DNA from: JAWXBK01 sp034439975
GTDB lineage: Bacteria; Pseudomonadota; Alphaproteobacteria; Dongiales; Dongiaceae
Assembly (NCBI GenBank): GCA_034439975.1
Contig: JAWXBK010000041.1
Location: forward strand, 1-64,000
Direction of reading: 5' to 3'
Length of the DNA stretch: 64,000 bases
In this document: piece after piece, positions 25,267 through 34,098 of the stretch
How the letters are laid out: every line of letters starts with the position of its first letter
Numbering within the stretch: position 1 is the stretch's first letter
The notes under the pieces: model-generated
Told to the model about the DNA's origin: nothing
Seen by the model: only the letters and a program-made list of their open reading frames with translations
Databases searched by the model: none
Made by a program: the position numbers and the translations under genes

Positions 25267-26576
25267 GCGTCACCAAACTCAAAACGGCGACGGACAAAGT
25301 GCCCGACGACAGACAGCCGCCCGAGACGCTGGCCGCGACCATGCGCGCGATCGGCGTTGGGGCAAAATCGGCGTCGGCCGTGCTCGCGCTTGCCGCACCG
25401 GCGACAAAGACCGCCGCGCTGAAAGCGATGGCGAACGCCATTCGCGCGCAGGCCAAAAATATTTGCGACGCCAACGCACAGGATCTCGCCGACGGCACCA
25501 AAGCGGGGCTGAAGGGCGCCTTCGTCGACCGGCTTGCGCTCGACGATGCGCGGATCGAGGCGATGGCCAGGGGCATCGAAGAGGTCGCGGCCCAACCCGA
25601 TCCCGTCGGAACCGTGCTCGCCGAATGGGATCGGCCCAACGGGCTCAAGATCGCGCGCGTCCGCGTGCCGCTCGGCGTCATCGGCATCGTCTATGAATCG
25701 CGCCCGAACGTAACCGCCGATGCCGGCGCGCTCTGTCTGCGTTCGGGCAATGCGGCGATTCTGCGCTGCGGCTCGGAAAGCCTGCGCAGCTCCTTGGCGA
25801 TTCTAAGCGCGCTGCAGGCCGGTCTCGAATCCGCCGGATTGCCGAAAGAATCGATCCAGCTCGTGCCGGTACGCGATCGCGAGGCTGTCGGCATCCTGCT
25901 CGCGATGGACGACGTGATCGACGTGATCGTGCCGCGCGGCGGGCGCGGGCTGATCGAGCGCGTCGTCGCCGAAAGCCGCATCCCGGTCATCAAACATCTC
26001 GACGGCATCTGTCATACCTATATCGACGCCGCCGCCGATCCCGAGAAGGCGCTGGCGATTGCGGTCAACGCGAAGATGCGTCGCACCGGCGTCTGCGGTG
26101 CAACCGAGACTTTGCTGGTCGACCGGCCGGCACTCGCGATGCTGCCGCCGATCCTGGCCGCGCTGCACGACAAAGGCTGCGAGATTCGCGGCGATGCGAT
26201 CGTGCAAGGTCTCGATCCGCGCGCGATTGCCGCAACCGATACCGACTGGGACACCGAGTATCTCGATGCGATCCTCTCGGTAAAGATCGTCGACGGCGTC
26301 GGCGAGGCGATTGCGCATATCAACCGGCATGGCTCGCATCATACCGAGGCGATCGTGACCGAGGACGAGAGTGCTGCCGCGCGTTTCCTCAACGAGATCG
26401 ACGCCGGCATATTGCTGGTCAACGCCTCGACCCAGTTCGCCGATGGTGGCGAGTTCGGCATGGGCGCCGAGATCGGCATCTCGACCGGCAAGCTGCATGC
26501 GCGCGGGCCGGTCGGCGCCGAACAGCTCACCTCGTACAAATATCTCGTGCGCGGCACCGGGCAGATCCGACCGTAA
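25263..26576 (+). CDS. proA: Gamma-glutamyl phosphate reductase
   Basis: The 437-residue enzyme reduces gamma-glutamyl phosphate to glutamate-semialdehyde for proline synthesis. The catalytic cysteine lies in RRTGVCGATETLLVD, and the family stretch VPLGVIGIVYESRPN is intact. The first 20 residues are a variable extension. In related genomes nadD commonly follows directly; here the TcmP/DUF5131 pair separates them. Confidence 0.97.
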   Translation: MSVTKLKTATDKVPDDRQPPETLAATMRAIGVGAKSASAVLALAAPATKTAALKAMANAIRAQAKNICDANAQDLADGTKAGLKGAFVDRLALDDARIEAMARGIEEVAAQPDPVGTVLAEWDRPNGLKIARVRVPLGVIGIVYESRPNVTADAGALCLRSGNAAILRCGSESLRSSLAILSALQAGLESAGLPKESIQLVPVRDREAVGILLAMDDVIDVIVPRGGRGLIERVVAESRIPVIKHLDGICHTYIDAAADPEKALAIAVNAKMRRTGVCGATETLLVDRPALAMLPPILAALHDKGCEIRGDAIVQGLDPRAIAATDTDWDTEYLDAILSVKIVDGVGEAIAHINRHGSHHTEAIVTEDESAAARFLNEIDAGILLVNASTQFADGGEFGMGAEIGISTGKLHARGPVGAEQLTSYKYLVRGTGQIRP

Positions 26577-26580
26577 TCCC

Positions 26581-26609
26581 AAGTTGTCTTTCAACCCTGT
26601 TGACAACTT
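26581..26609. promoter_or_regulatory. Inverted repeat with TTGACA before tcmP
   Basis: AAGTTGTC (26581-26588) and GACAACTT (26602-26609) are perfect inverted repeats around 13 bases. The right arm contains a consensus -35 TTGACA (26600-26605), though the -10 at the expected spacing is weak. It could be an operator for the TcmP cassette or a terminator for the proline operon. Confidence 0.45.
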
Positions 26610-26653
26610 TCAGACACTATGGGAACATTTCGTGAACTCGCACATGGAATCCC

Positions 26654-27541
26654 ATGACCATGCATACGTTCGGCGGCAGATGGACTGACATCAAACTGGT
26701 GCGAGTACTTCGATACCTCGAAGCCTACATAAAGGTAATGAAGTACCAGTCATTTCAGCTTGGCTACATCGATGCGTTTGCGGGTACCGGATACCGTATA
26801 CATTCAGCGCAGGGGTCGGATGATTTCGATTTCTTTCCGGAACTTGCCAAAGTTCAAATCGGCTCTGCTGCTGCAGCACTAAGTGTGGTACCGCCTTTCC
26901 ACCGCTACTGGTTTATCGAGAATAATCGGGTCTATTTCGATAAACTGCTTGAGTTGAAATCAGAAGTACCGGAGAAATCAGTCGCGGAATTTCTGAAAGA
27001 AGATGCAAATTCCGCTATCCCGCGCATTTGCACTAGCATTGATTGGAAGAATACGCGCGCAGTTGCTTTTCTTGATCCGTATGGAATGCAGGTCAAATGG
27101 AAAACCATAGAGGCAATTGCCGAAACAAAAGCTATTGATATGTGGTGGTTGTTTCCATCGCATATGGGTGTTGGGAGAATGCTACCGAAGGATGGCGACA
27201 TTCCTGACGATTGGAAGAGGACACTTGATGAAGCGCTTGGCACAAATCAGTGGCAACCAGCATTCTATGAAGCGATTGAAGAGACCCAAGGTAATTTCTT
27301 TGATTCCACTCCAAACCGTTTGGAAAGAACCTTCACTGCAACATCGATCGAGCGATTCTTGATTAGACGGCTTTCTGAAATTTTCCCAGGTGTCGCGCCT
27401 CGACCAGTGCATATTTTGATAAACAACAGGCCCGCGTATCAATTGTATTTTGCTATGGCGAACCCGAGTAAGAACGCACGAGAGCATGCGCTAAGAATTG
27501 CAAATTGGCTGATTGAGAATGAACCCCGATTAGTCGACTAA
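26654..27541 (+). CDS. tcmP: Three-Cys-motif partner protein TcmP
   Basis: This 295-residue protein matches the TcmP family, named because its gene lies beside a phage Gp37/Gp68-type gene with a three-cysteine motif. Family hallmarks here are an N-terminal GGRWTDIKL followed by a YLEAY stretch, GYIDAFAGTG (resembling a SAM-methyltransferase motif I), the YWFIENN that follows, and AVAFLDPYGMQV near residue 140. Biochemical function is unknown. The gene is visibly more A/T-rich than proA and nadD on either side, which points to transfer. It precedes its partner by 12 bases. Confidence 0.87.
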   Translation: MTMHTFGGRWTDIKLVRVLRYLEAYIKVMKYQSFQLGYIDAFAGTGYRIHSAQGSDDFDFFPELAKVQIGSAAAALSVVPPFHRYWFIENNRVYFDKLLELKSEVPEKSVAEFLKEDANSAIPRICTSIDWKNTRAVAFLDPYGMQVKWKTIEAIAETKAIDMWWLFPSHMGVGRMLPKDGDIPDDWKRTLDEALGTNQWQPAFYEAIEETQGNFFDSTPNRLERTFTATSIERFLIRRLSEIFPGVAPRPVHILINNRPAYQLYFAMANPSKNAREHALRIANWLIENEPRLVD

Positions 27542-27553
27542 ATAGGTGCTCAC

Positions 27554-28321
27554 ATGGCCGGCCTCTCCGATATCGAATGGACCGACGCGACCTGGAATCC
27601 CGTAACGGGATGTTCCATGGCGTCACCGGGTTGTACCAACTGCTATGCCATGCGAATGGCCGCACGGCTCGAAGCAATGAGGCAAGAGAACTATCGCGGG
27701 ACAACGCGCAAGAGTGGGCCGCGCTATGTTTGGACTGGTCACGTCAACCTGATCGAGAGCGCGCTTGATGCACCCTATCGCTGGAAGCAGCCGCGCCGGA
27801 TATTTGTTAATTCAATGAGTGATTTGTTTCAGGAGCCGGTCCCTGCAGCGTTCATCCGTCAGGTTTGGAAAGTAATGGGTGATACGCCGCAGCACACCTA
27901 CCAGATCCTGACGAAGCGTCCGGCGCGTATGGCGAAAGTACTGCGGCAGAAAGGTTTTCCGGTCCTGGCGAATGCCTGGCTGGGAACTTCCGTCGAATCG
28001 AGCAGCTACCTGCATCGCTTGGACGCCCTTCGTACCGTCCCGGCAGCAGTTCGGTTTGTATCCTTCGAGCCGTTGATAGGCTCGGTTGGTAAGCCCGACT
28101 TGATTGGCATTGATTGGGCAATCGTCGGCGGAGAGTCAGGACCACGGTCGCGCCCAATTGATCAAAAATGGGTCGAGGATATTCATTCTGCCTGTCAACG
28201 ACAGGGCGCCTCGTTTTTCTTCAAACAATGGGGTGGCAAGAACAAGAAGCGGACCGGCCGAGAGTTTCGCGGAAAGACTTGGGACGAGTATCCTGAAGCC
28301 AGCGCTTCCACACCCGCTTAG
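27554..28321 (+). CDS. Gp37/Gp68 (DUF5131) family three-Cys-motif protein
   Basis: This 255-residue partner of TcmP carries the diagnostic segment EWTDATWNPVTGC followed by PGCTNCYAMRMA, giving Cys-x6-Cys-x2-Cys near residues 22-32. Such spacing suits a 4Fe-4S cluster or a zinc site and is reminiscent of spore-photoproduct-lyase-like radical enzymes. That comparison is inference. Further family stretches are RRIFVNSMSDLFQ, TYQILTKRPARM, AWLGTSVES and the late SFFFKQWGG. The family occurs on phages and in mobile cassettes and has no assigned reaction. It stops 18 bases before nadD. Confidence 0.88.
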   Translation: MAGLSDIEWTDATWNPVTGCSMASPGCTNCYAMRMAARLEAMRQENYRGTTRKSGPRYVWTGHVNLIESALDAPYRWKQPRRIFVNSMSDLFQEPVPAAFIRQVWKVMGDTPQHTYQILTKRPARMAKVLRQKGFPVLANAWLGTSVESSSYLHRLDALRTVPAAVRFVSFEPLIGSVGKPDLIGIDWAIVGGESGPRSRPIDQKWVEDIHSACQRQGASFFFKQWGGKNKKRTGREFRGKTWDEYPEASASTPA

Positions 28322-28338
28322 TCGTCGAGCCATTTGTA

Positions 28339-29004
28339 TTGACCGACCGAACTCACCGCCCCCTCCGCATCGGCATTCTCGGCGGGTCGTTCAACCCCGC
28401 CCATGACGGGCATCGCGAGATCAGCCTCTGGGCGCTCGACCGGCTCGCGCTCGACCGGGTCTGGTGGATGGTGAGCCCGCAGAACCCGCTGAAGCCGGTC
28501 GACGGCATGGCGCCCTTCAAGGAGCGGCTCGCTCTCGCGCGCGTCGCCGCCCAGCATCCGAAGATCGAGGTGACCGATATCGAGCACCGGCTGCGTAGCC
28601 GATACACGGCGGAAACCCTGCCCGCTTTGGTACGGCGCTACCCCGAACATCGCTTCGTCTGGCTGATGGGGGCCGATAATTTGATCCAGATCGAACGCTG
28701 GCAGGACTGGCAACGGATATTTAACACGCTGCCCGTTGCCGTTTTCTCGCGTCCTTCCTATTCTATGAAAGCGTTGGCCGGCAAAGCGGCGCGTCGCTTC
28801 GCAAAGGCCCGGCTCCCCGGCCCCAGGGCCCCGGAGTTGGCCGATACGGAGCCTCCCGCCTGGGTCTTCATTCACGGCCCAGCGAACCGCCAGTCGGCCA
28901 CCGAGATTCGGGCCCGGACCAGGAGTGCAGCGACGATTGACACGAAGCAGCGAACGGGCGGGCGCCGAATGACAAAGAACGCAGGCGCAACCAGGAAAGG
29001 GTGA
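28339..29004 (+). CDS. nadD: Nicotinate-nucleotide adenylyltransferase
   Basis: This 221-residue enzyme adenylates nicotinate mononucleotide in NAD synthesis. The N-terminal nucleotidyltransferase signature GGSFNPAHDGH (about residues 15-25) and WLMGADNL near 112 are intact; the final (K/S)xT region is more divergent (SATEIRAR). The start is TTG at 28339; no better start lies between it and GGSFNP. It overlaps rsfS by four bases. The first bases abut the DUF5131 gene, so the native promoter may have been displaced. Confidence 0.95.
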   Translation: MTDRTHRPLRIGILGGSFNPAHDGHREISLWALDRLALDRVWWMVSPQNPLKPVDGMAPFKERLALARVAAQHPKIEVTDIEHRLRSRYTAETLPALVRRYPEHRFVWLMGADNLIQIERWQDWQRIFNTLPVAVFSRPSYSMKALAGKAARRFAKARLPGPRAPELADTEPPAWVFIHGPANRQSATEIRARTRSAATIDTKQRTGGRRMTKNAGATRKG

Positions 29005-29399
29005 TCGCCATTCGCCGCACGTCCATCGCCGGTCGCAGACCGGCCGCATCCACGATGCTTCTCGACATGGTCGGGAAGTCCCTCGACGCCGACAAAGCCG
29101 AAGATGTCGTCGTCATCGATCTCCGCAACAAATCGAGCTTTGCCGACTTCATGGTGATCGCCAGCGGGCGTTCGTCCCGTCAGGTCGGCGCCATGGCCGA
29201 GCATCTGCGCGCCAAGCTCAAGACCGCCGGCGTTCCCGATGTGGGCGTCGAAGGCGAGCGCCTTGGCGACTGGGTGCTGGTCGACGGCGGCGATGTCATC
29301 GTGCATCTGTTCCGGCCGGAGATCCGCAGCTTCTACAATCTGGAAAAGATGTGGGGCGCGGAATTGCCGGAATCGCATCGCGCCGTTGCGATGGGCTGA
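29001..29399 (+). CDS. rsfS: Ribosomal silencing factor RsfS
   Basis: The 132-residue RsfS/Iojap protein binds L14 on the large subunit and blocks subunit joining under starvation. Conserved stretches are DVVVIDLRNKSSFADFMVIA and the late DWVLVDGGDVIVHLF. The start is GTG overlapping the nadD stop, with an AGGAAAGG ribosome-binding site. In related genomes rlmH usually follows; here 21.5 kb of accessory DNA separates them. Confidence 0.96.
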   Translation: MIAIRRTSIAGRRPAASTMLLDMVGKSLDADKAEDVVVIDLRNKSSFADFMVIASGRSSRQVGAMAEHLRAKLKTAGVPDVGVEGERLGDWVLVDGGDVIVHLFRPEIRSFYNLEKMWGAELPESHRAVAMG

Positions 29400-29487
29400 G
29401 CCAAGCTGCATCGTTTCCGTGCGCGCCGCAGCAATGCTGCGTTGCCCATCTATTGCGTCGCGGCAATCGACCCGCATTCTGAAAATC

Positions 29488-29518
29488 GTCATTGACGGGT
29501 CAAGCCCGGCGATGACGC
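29488..29518 (-). repeat. Extragenic palindrome-like element
   Basis: This element resembles the one at 40313-40346 in opposite orientation (cgtc-tcgccgg-cttga-ccg pattern). It lies between the converging rsfS and RACE genes and at the left edge of the 21-kb insert. Such elements are common in intergenic DNA of high-GC alphaproteobacteria. Confidence 0.5.
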
Positions 29519-29564
29519 ATCCGTAGTTTGAGACGGAGTGACACCGACCGGATCAGTCGATGCC

Positions 29565-31580
29565 TTAAGCCCGTCTCCGCCTTCTCCGCTCGCGCTCGCC
29601 GTCACCCGAGATGATTTCCTTCGGCGCGGGCAGGCGCACCGCGGCGGAAAGATGCGGATAGGATGCCGTCTTGTGCGGGATCGCCATCGCATCGACGAAA
29701 TGTTCCTGGAAGCGCGGCTCGACGGCGGTCTCGATTTTCTCGACCTGTTTGACGACACGCGCGATCTCGGCCCGCGACTTGAGGTTCAGAAGCGCGATGC
29801 GCGCGCCGGTGCCGGCCGCGTTGCCGGCCGAACCGACCTTGGTCAGCTCGCAATCCGGAATCATGCCGAGCACCATCGCATATTTCACGTCGATATGGCT
29901 GCCGAAGGCGCCGGCCAGCGTGATGCGGTCGACATGGTCGATGCCCAGATGATCCATCAGCAGCCTCGCACCAGCGTAAAGCGCGGCCTTGGCAAGCTGG
30001 ATCGCACGCACATCGGTCTGCGTGATGCGGATGCGCGGCTCGCCATCATTGAGCAGGTAACTGAAGGTGCGACCCTCGGCTTCGATGCGCGGACTTTTCG
30101 CTGCCATCGAACCGTCGATAACGCCGTCCTGGTTGACGATCCCGACGAGATACATTTCGGCGAGCGCCTCGATGATTCCCGAACCGCAGATGCCGGTAAC
30201 GCCGGTCGATTTCGTCTCGGCGGCAAAATCCGGATCGTTCGACCATTTCTCCGAGCCGATCACGCGAAAGCGCGGCTCGAGCGTGTCGGGATCGATGCGC
30301 ACGCGCTCGATCGCACCCGGTGCAGCGCGCTGGCCGCCAGAGATCTGCGCGCCTTCGAAGGCGGGACCGGTCGGCGACGACGCCGCCAGCAACCGATGCC
30401 GGTTGCCGAGCACGATCTCGGCATTGGTGCCGACGTCGACCACGAGGGTCATCTCGTCGGAAAGATGCGGGGTCTCCGACAGAATGACGCCCGCCGTATC
30501 GGCGCCGACATGGCCCGCGATGCAGGGCAGCACGAAGATCCGCGCATTCGGGTGGATCTGCATCTCGATCTCGGAGGCCCAGATGGTGATCGGTCCGTCG
30601 GTCGCGAGCGCAAAGGGCGCGCCGCCGAGCTCGACCGGATCGATGCCGAGCAGCAGATGATGCATGATCGGATTGCCGACGAAGACCGCCTCGAGAATAT
30701 CGGCGGTTTCGATACCGGCTTCCTTCGACACCGTGGCGGCAAGCTGGTTGACCGCCTGGCGCACGACGCGCGTCATCTCGACGTCGCCGCCGGGGTTCAT
30801 CATCACGTAGGAAACCCGGCTCATCAGATCTTCGCCGAAGCGGATCTGCGGGTTCATGACGCCCGCCGAGGCCACCACTTCGCCTGACGTCAGATCGCAG
30901 AGATGGCCCGCGATCGTCGTCGAACCGATATCGACCGCGAAGCCGTAGACGCGATCCTTGAAACCCGGCCAGACCGCGGTGATCTGCCGCCCGTAATGCA
31001 CGGCGACCGTCACCTTCCATTCGCCCTTGCGCAGCGCTTTCTGCAATCCCTGGATCGCGCGCAGGTCGCAATCGAGATTCTGCAGGCCCCATTGCTGCGC
31101 CAGCGCGACCTGGAGGCGCTGCAGATCGCCCGACGGGTCGTGCATGTCGGGCTCGCGCACCTCGACATAATGCAGCTTCACCACCGGATCGAGTTCGATT
31201 GCCCGCACCTCGGCGCGCTTGCGCACGACCTGGCGATGCACCTGGCTCTCTTCCGGCACGTCGATCACCAGATCGCCAAGCAGCACGGACGAACAGGAAA
31301 GCCGCCTGCCCTCCTTCAGCGTCGCGCGCTTTGCCGAATAGCGCTTCTCGACATCGGAGAAGGCCGAAAGATGCTCGCTCTTCGAAACGACGCCGAGCTT
31401 CGGGAAATCGCCTTCCGACACCTCGACCTGGCAGCGCCCGCAAATGCCGCGGCCGCCGCACACCGAATCGATGTCGACGCCGAGCGCACGCGCGGCCTGC
31501 AGGATCGGCGTTCCGTGCGGAAAACGGCCACGCCGGCCCGAGGGCATGAAGACGAGAAGGGCGTCGTTGGTGGCGTTCAT
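29565..31580 (-). CDS. ASKHA/2Fe-2S corrinoid reactivation protein (RACE type)
   Basis: This 671-residue protein has an N-terminal plant-type 2Fe-2S domain with ligands C41, C47, C50 and C96, followed by a large ATPase domain of the DUF4445/ASKHA type (AVDIGSTTIAGHL, VVDVGTNAEIVLG, GITGICGSGI, LAGAFGSHID). Proteins of this architecture reduce accidentally oxidised cobalamin on corrinoid methyl carriers, using ATP. The neighbours agree: a pterin-dependent methyltransferase directly upstream and a corrinoid protein in the same block at 48809. It is the last gene of the run that begins near 36055. The C-terminus is Arg-rich. Confidence 0.9.
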   Translation of the reverse strand: MNATNDALLVFMPSGRRGRFPHGTPILQAARALGVDIDSVCGGRGICGRCQVEVSEGDFPKLGVVSKSEHLSAFSDVEKRYSAKRATLKEGRRLSCSSVLLGDLVIDVPEESQVHRQVVRKRAEVRAIELDPVVKLHYVEVREPDMHDPSGDLQRLQVALAQQWGLQNLDCDLRAIQGLQKALRKGEWKVTVAVHYGRQITAVWPGFKDRVYGFAVDIGSTTIAGHLCDLTSGEVVASAGVMNPQIRFGEDLMSRVSYVMMNPGGDVEMTRVVRQAVNQLAATVSKEAGIETADILEAVFVGNPIMHHLLLGIDPVELGGAPFALATDGPITIWASEIEMQIHPNARIFVLPCIAGHVGADTAGVILSETPHLSDEMTLVVDVGTNAEIVLGNRHRLLAASSPTGPAFEGAQISGGQRAAPGAIERVRIDPDTLEPRFRVIGSEKWSNDPDFAAETKSTGVTGICGSGIIEALAEMYLVGIVNQDGVIDGSMAAKSPRIEAEGRTFSYLLNDGEPRIRITQTDVRAIQLAKAALYAGARLLMDHLGIDHVDRITLAGAFGSHIDVKYAMVLGMIPDCELTKVGSAGNAAGTGARIALLNLKSRAEIARVVKQVEKIETAVEPRFQEHFVDAMAIPHKTASYPHLSAAVRLPAPKEIISGDGERERRRRRRA

Positions 31581-31608
31581 TCAATTCTGCTTCTGGTGAC
31601 CTTATATG

Positions 31609-32538
31609 TTAAGCCCGCGCGCGACGACGGTTCTCGCGATCGCGACGGCGGTTGGCACCGTCCTCGCCCGCCGAACCGGGTGCCGCTGCCGGCGCGTTCT
31701 CGCGATATTTCTGAATCCAGCGCATGCAGTTCGGATCGTGGCCCATCGCGACGTCGGCGCCCATCACCGCCGTCATCTCTTCGTTATGCAGCGGATTGGT
31801 GATCGCCGAGGTCATCCCCGCCCCGATCAGCATCGAGAGGAACGAGGCGTTGAGCCCGTGCCGGTTTGGCAGACCGAACGAGAAGTTGGACGCGCCGCAG
31901 GTCGTGTTGACCTTCAGCTCGTCGCGCAGACGCCGGATGATATGGAACACCTGCCGCCCCGCCTCGTTGATCGCGCCGACCGGCATGACCAGCGGATCGA
32001 CCACGATATCCGAATAGGGAATGCCGAAATCGGCGGCGCGCTCGACGATCTTCTTGGCGACCGCGAAACGTACGTCGGGATCTTCGGAGATCCCGGTCTC
32101 GTCATTCGAGATTGCAACCACGGCGGCGCCATATTTCTTGATCAGCGGCAGCACCACTTCGAGCCGTTCCTCTTCGCCGGTCACCGAATTGACCAAAGGC
32201 TTTCCCTTGTAGACGGCAAGCCCGGCTTCCAGTGCAGCGACGATCGAGCTGTCGATCGACAGCGGCACGTCGGTCAGCGACTGCACGAGCTGCACCGCTT
32301 CGGCGAGGATGCGCGGCTCATCGGCCAACGGAATGCCCGCATTCACATCGAGCATATGCGCCCCGGCGGCAACCTGCGCCAGCGCATCCGACTGGACGCG
32401 GCTGTAGTCGCCCGCTGCCATTTCCGCCGCCAGCAACTTGCGCCCGGTCGGGTTGATGCGTTCGCCGATAATGACGAACGGACGGTCGAATCCGATGACG
32501 ACCTCCCTGGTCGCCGAACTGATAACGGTATCGGTCAT
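31609..32538 (-). CDS. Methyltetrahydrofolate:corrinoid methyltransferase (DHPS-like fold)
   Basis: This 309-residue protein has the pterin-binding TIM-barrel fold shared by dihydropteroate synthase and the MtgA/AcsE/MtvA methyltransferases. Key stretches are VIIGERINPTGRK, AAGAHMLDVNAG, VPLSIDSS and CGASNFSFGLPNRHGLN. The GERINPTG and SNxSFGLP signatures mark the methyltransferase branch, not folate synthesis. It should pass a methyl group between the corrinoid protein and tetrahydrofolate. The start at 32538 follows AAGGA and overlaps the MetF-type gene by four bases. The C-terminus (from about residue 285) is a basic, Arg-rich tail. Confidence 0.92.
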   Translation of the reverse strand: MTDTVISSATREVVIGFDRPFVIIGERINPTGRKLLAAEMAAGDYSRVQSDALAQVAAGAHMLDVNAGIPLADEPRILAEAVQLVQSLTDVPLSIDSSIVAALEAGLAVYKGKPLVNSVTGEEERLEVVLPLIKKYGAAVVAISNDETGISEDPDVRFAVAKKIVERAADFGIPYSDIVVDPLVMPVGAINEAGRQVFHIIRRLRDELKVNTTCGASNFSFGLPNRHGLNASFLSMLIGAGMTSAITNPLHNEEMTAVMGADVAMGHDPNCMRWIQKYRENAPAAAPGSAGEDGANRRRDRENRRRARA

Positions 32539-33572
32539 GGCACGGTGGTCCTTTTTCTTTCCTGTCTTTGCATGGGCGTACGACGCGCCTGCCGGCCCTG
32601 CATGACGCCGGAAGCGGTGATGATTTCGGAAACCAGTTCCTCCTGCCGATAGGCCATGACATGGACCCCGGCGACGCCCTCGATCTCGCGGATCTGCTGG
32701 ATCAGCTCGATGCAGAGCTTTTTGCCTTCGAGCTTCGGCTTGTCCGATTTCTCGAGGCGCTCGATGACATGCTCGGGAATATGAACGCCGGGCACGTTGT
32801 TTTTCATGAATCGGGCGGCGCGCGCCGAGGCGAGCGGCCCGACTCCGACCAGAATAAAGCATTTCTTGTGCAGCCCGTGTTCGCGCACCGTCGCCATGAA
32901 CCGCTCGAGCATCGGCAGATCGAAGCAATATTGCGTCTGGATGAACTGCGCGCCGGCCTCGATCTTCTTCGCCATATGGAGTGCGCGATACTCATAGGGC
33001 GGCACGAAAGGATTGGCGGCGCCGCCGAGGAAAACCTGCGGCGGATAAGTGAGCTTGCGACCGGAGAGGAACTTGCTCTCGTCGCGCATGGTGCGGATCG
33101 TCCGCAGCAGCGAGGTCGAATCGAGGTCGAACACCGGCTTCGCACCCGGCTGATCGGCGACCTGCACGCCGTCGCCGGTGAGACAGAGCACGTTCTGCAC
33201 GCCCATCGCCGAGGCGCCCAGCACGTCGCCCTGGATCGCGATGCGGTTGCGGTCGCGGCAGGAGATCTGCAGCACGACCGAATAGCCGGCGCGCGTGAGC
33301 AGCGAACAGATACCGACGCTCGACATATGCACATGCGCGCCCGGCGCATCGGTGGCGTTGATTGCATCGCAGACTTCGGAGAGCACCAAAGCGCGCTCGA
33401 ACACGTCGCGCGGATCGGCGGAATCGGGCGGATTGAGCTCGGCCGTCACCGCGAACTTCCCGGCGCGCAACAGCCGCTCGAGCCGGCCGCGCGAGGAATG
33501 GCCGGGCAGTGGGGCCAACGGCGCCGAGGGATCGTAGAGCGGTCCGGGCGGCTGGGTGGCGGGAGCGTTCAT
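32535..33572 (-). CDS. Methylenetetrahydrofolate reductase (MetF-type)
   Basis: This 345-residue TIM-barrel flavoprotein is of the methylene-THF reductase family; it can interconvert methyl-THF and methylene-THF. Typical stretches are FAVTAELNPPDSAD, DAINATDAPGAHVHMSS, RDRNRIAIQGD and the late FIQTQYCFD. The start is set by overlap with the MetV-type gene (ATGA). In this setting the enzyme probably runs in the oxidative direction, moving the methyl group taken by the corrinoid system into C1 oxidation. That direction is inferred. Confidence 0.92.
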   Translation of the reverse strand: MNAPATQPPGPLYDPSAPLAPLPGHSSRGRLERLLRAGKFAVTAELNPPDSADPRDVFERALVLSEVCDAINATDAPGAHVHMSSVGICSLLTRAGYSVVLQISCRDRNRIAIQGDVLGASAMGVQNVLCLTGDGVQVADQPGAKPVFDLDSTSLLRTIRTMRDESKFLSGRKLTYPPQVFLGGAANPFVPPYEYRALHMAKKIEAGAQFIQTQYCFDLPMLERFMATVREHGLHKKCFILVGVGPLASARAARFMKNNVPGVHIPEHVIERLEKSDKPKLEGKKLCIELIQQIREIEGVAGVHVMAYRQEELVSEIITASGVMQGRQARRTPMQRQERKRTTVP

Positions 33573-34054
33573 GCGTGCGCCGCCCCGTGCTTGCCTTGGG
33601 TCGCTTCTTCGCCGCTCTTCTCGCGCGCGACGCGCAGCCAGGCCGATGTGCCCTTCAGGCTGAAATCGACCGGGTTCTGCACGTCGAGAATGCGATCGCC
33701 GTCGGCCATCTCGCGCGAACCGGTCCAGCCCTGCACCCAGACGCAGCGCATTTCCGGCTTGACCTCGCAATGGCCGTTCTCGCGAACGCCGCCGCAGGGA
33801 CCGTTGCGCAGGTTCTTCGGGCAGTTCATCGGGCAGGACATGCCGGTCGAGGACAAGACGCAGCGTCCGCACATCTGGCAGTCGAAGAGAAAACCTTTGA
33901 CGTTGCGCTCGACGAAGGCGACCGGCTTTTCCAGCCGCTGCCAGCCGATCCGCCGCAGGACCGGGGCTGCAGACACGAGACTCCGCTCGAACAGCGCATA
34001 AACCCGTTCGAGGGCGCCCGCATGCCGCACCGACCAGAGCCGAACCGTATACAT
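33569..34054 (-). CDS. MetV-type zinc/Cys-rich partner of MetF
   Basis: This 161-residue protein corresponds to the methylene-THF reductase C-terminal family (MetV) known from acetogens. Eight cysteines are seen at residues 59, 62, 65, 74, 78, 87, 96 and 104 (FDCQMCGRC, MSCPMNCPK, GPCGG), enough for zinc or Fe-S sites. MetV forms a complex with MetF and links it to electron donors. It overlaps the MetF gene downstream by four bases. The start at 34054 is the first ATG giving the family N-terminus. Confidence 0.87.
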   Translation of the reverse strand: MYTVRLWSVRHAGALERVYALFERSLVSAAPVLRRIGWQRLEKPVAFVERNVKGFLFDCQMCGRCVLSSTGMSCPMNCPKNLRNGPCGGVRENGHCEVKPEMRCVWVQGWTGSREMADGDRILDVQNPVDFSLKGTSAWLRVAREKSGEEATQGKHGAAHA

Positions 34055-34098
34055 GGGATTTTCCCCGATCGCCTTTCGCGTCTGTTCCGGTTGTCGCG

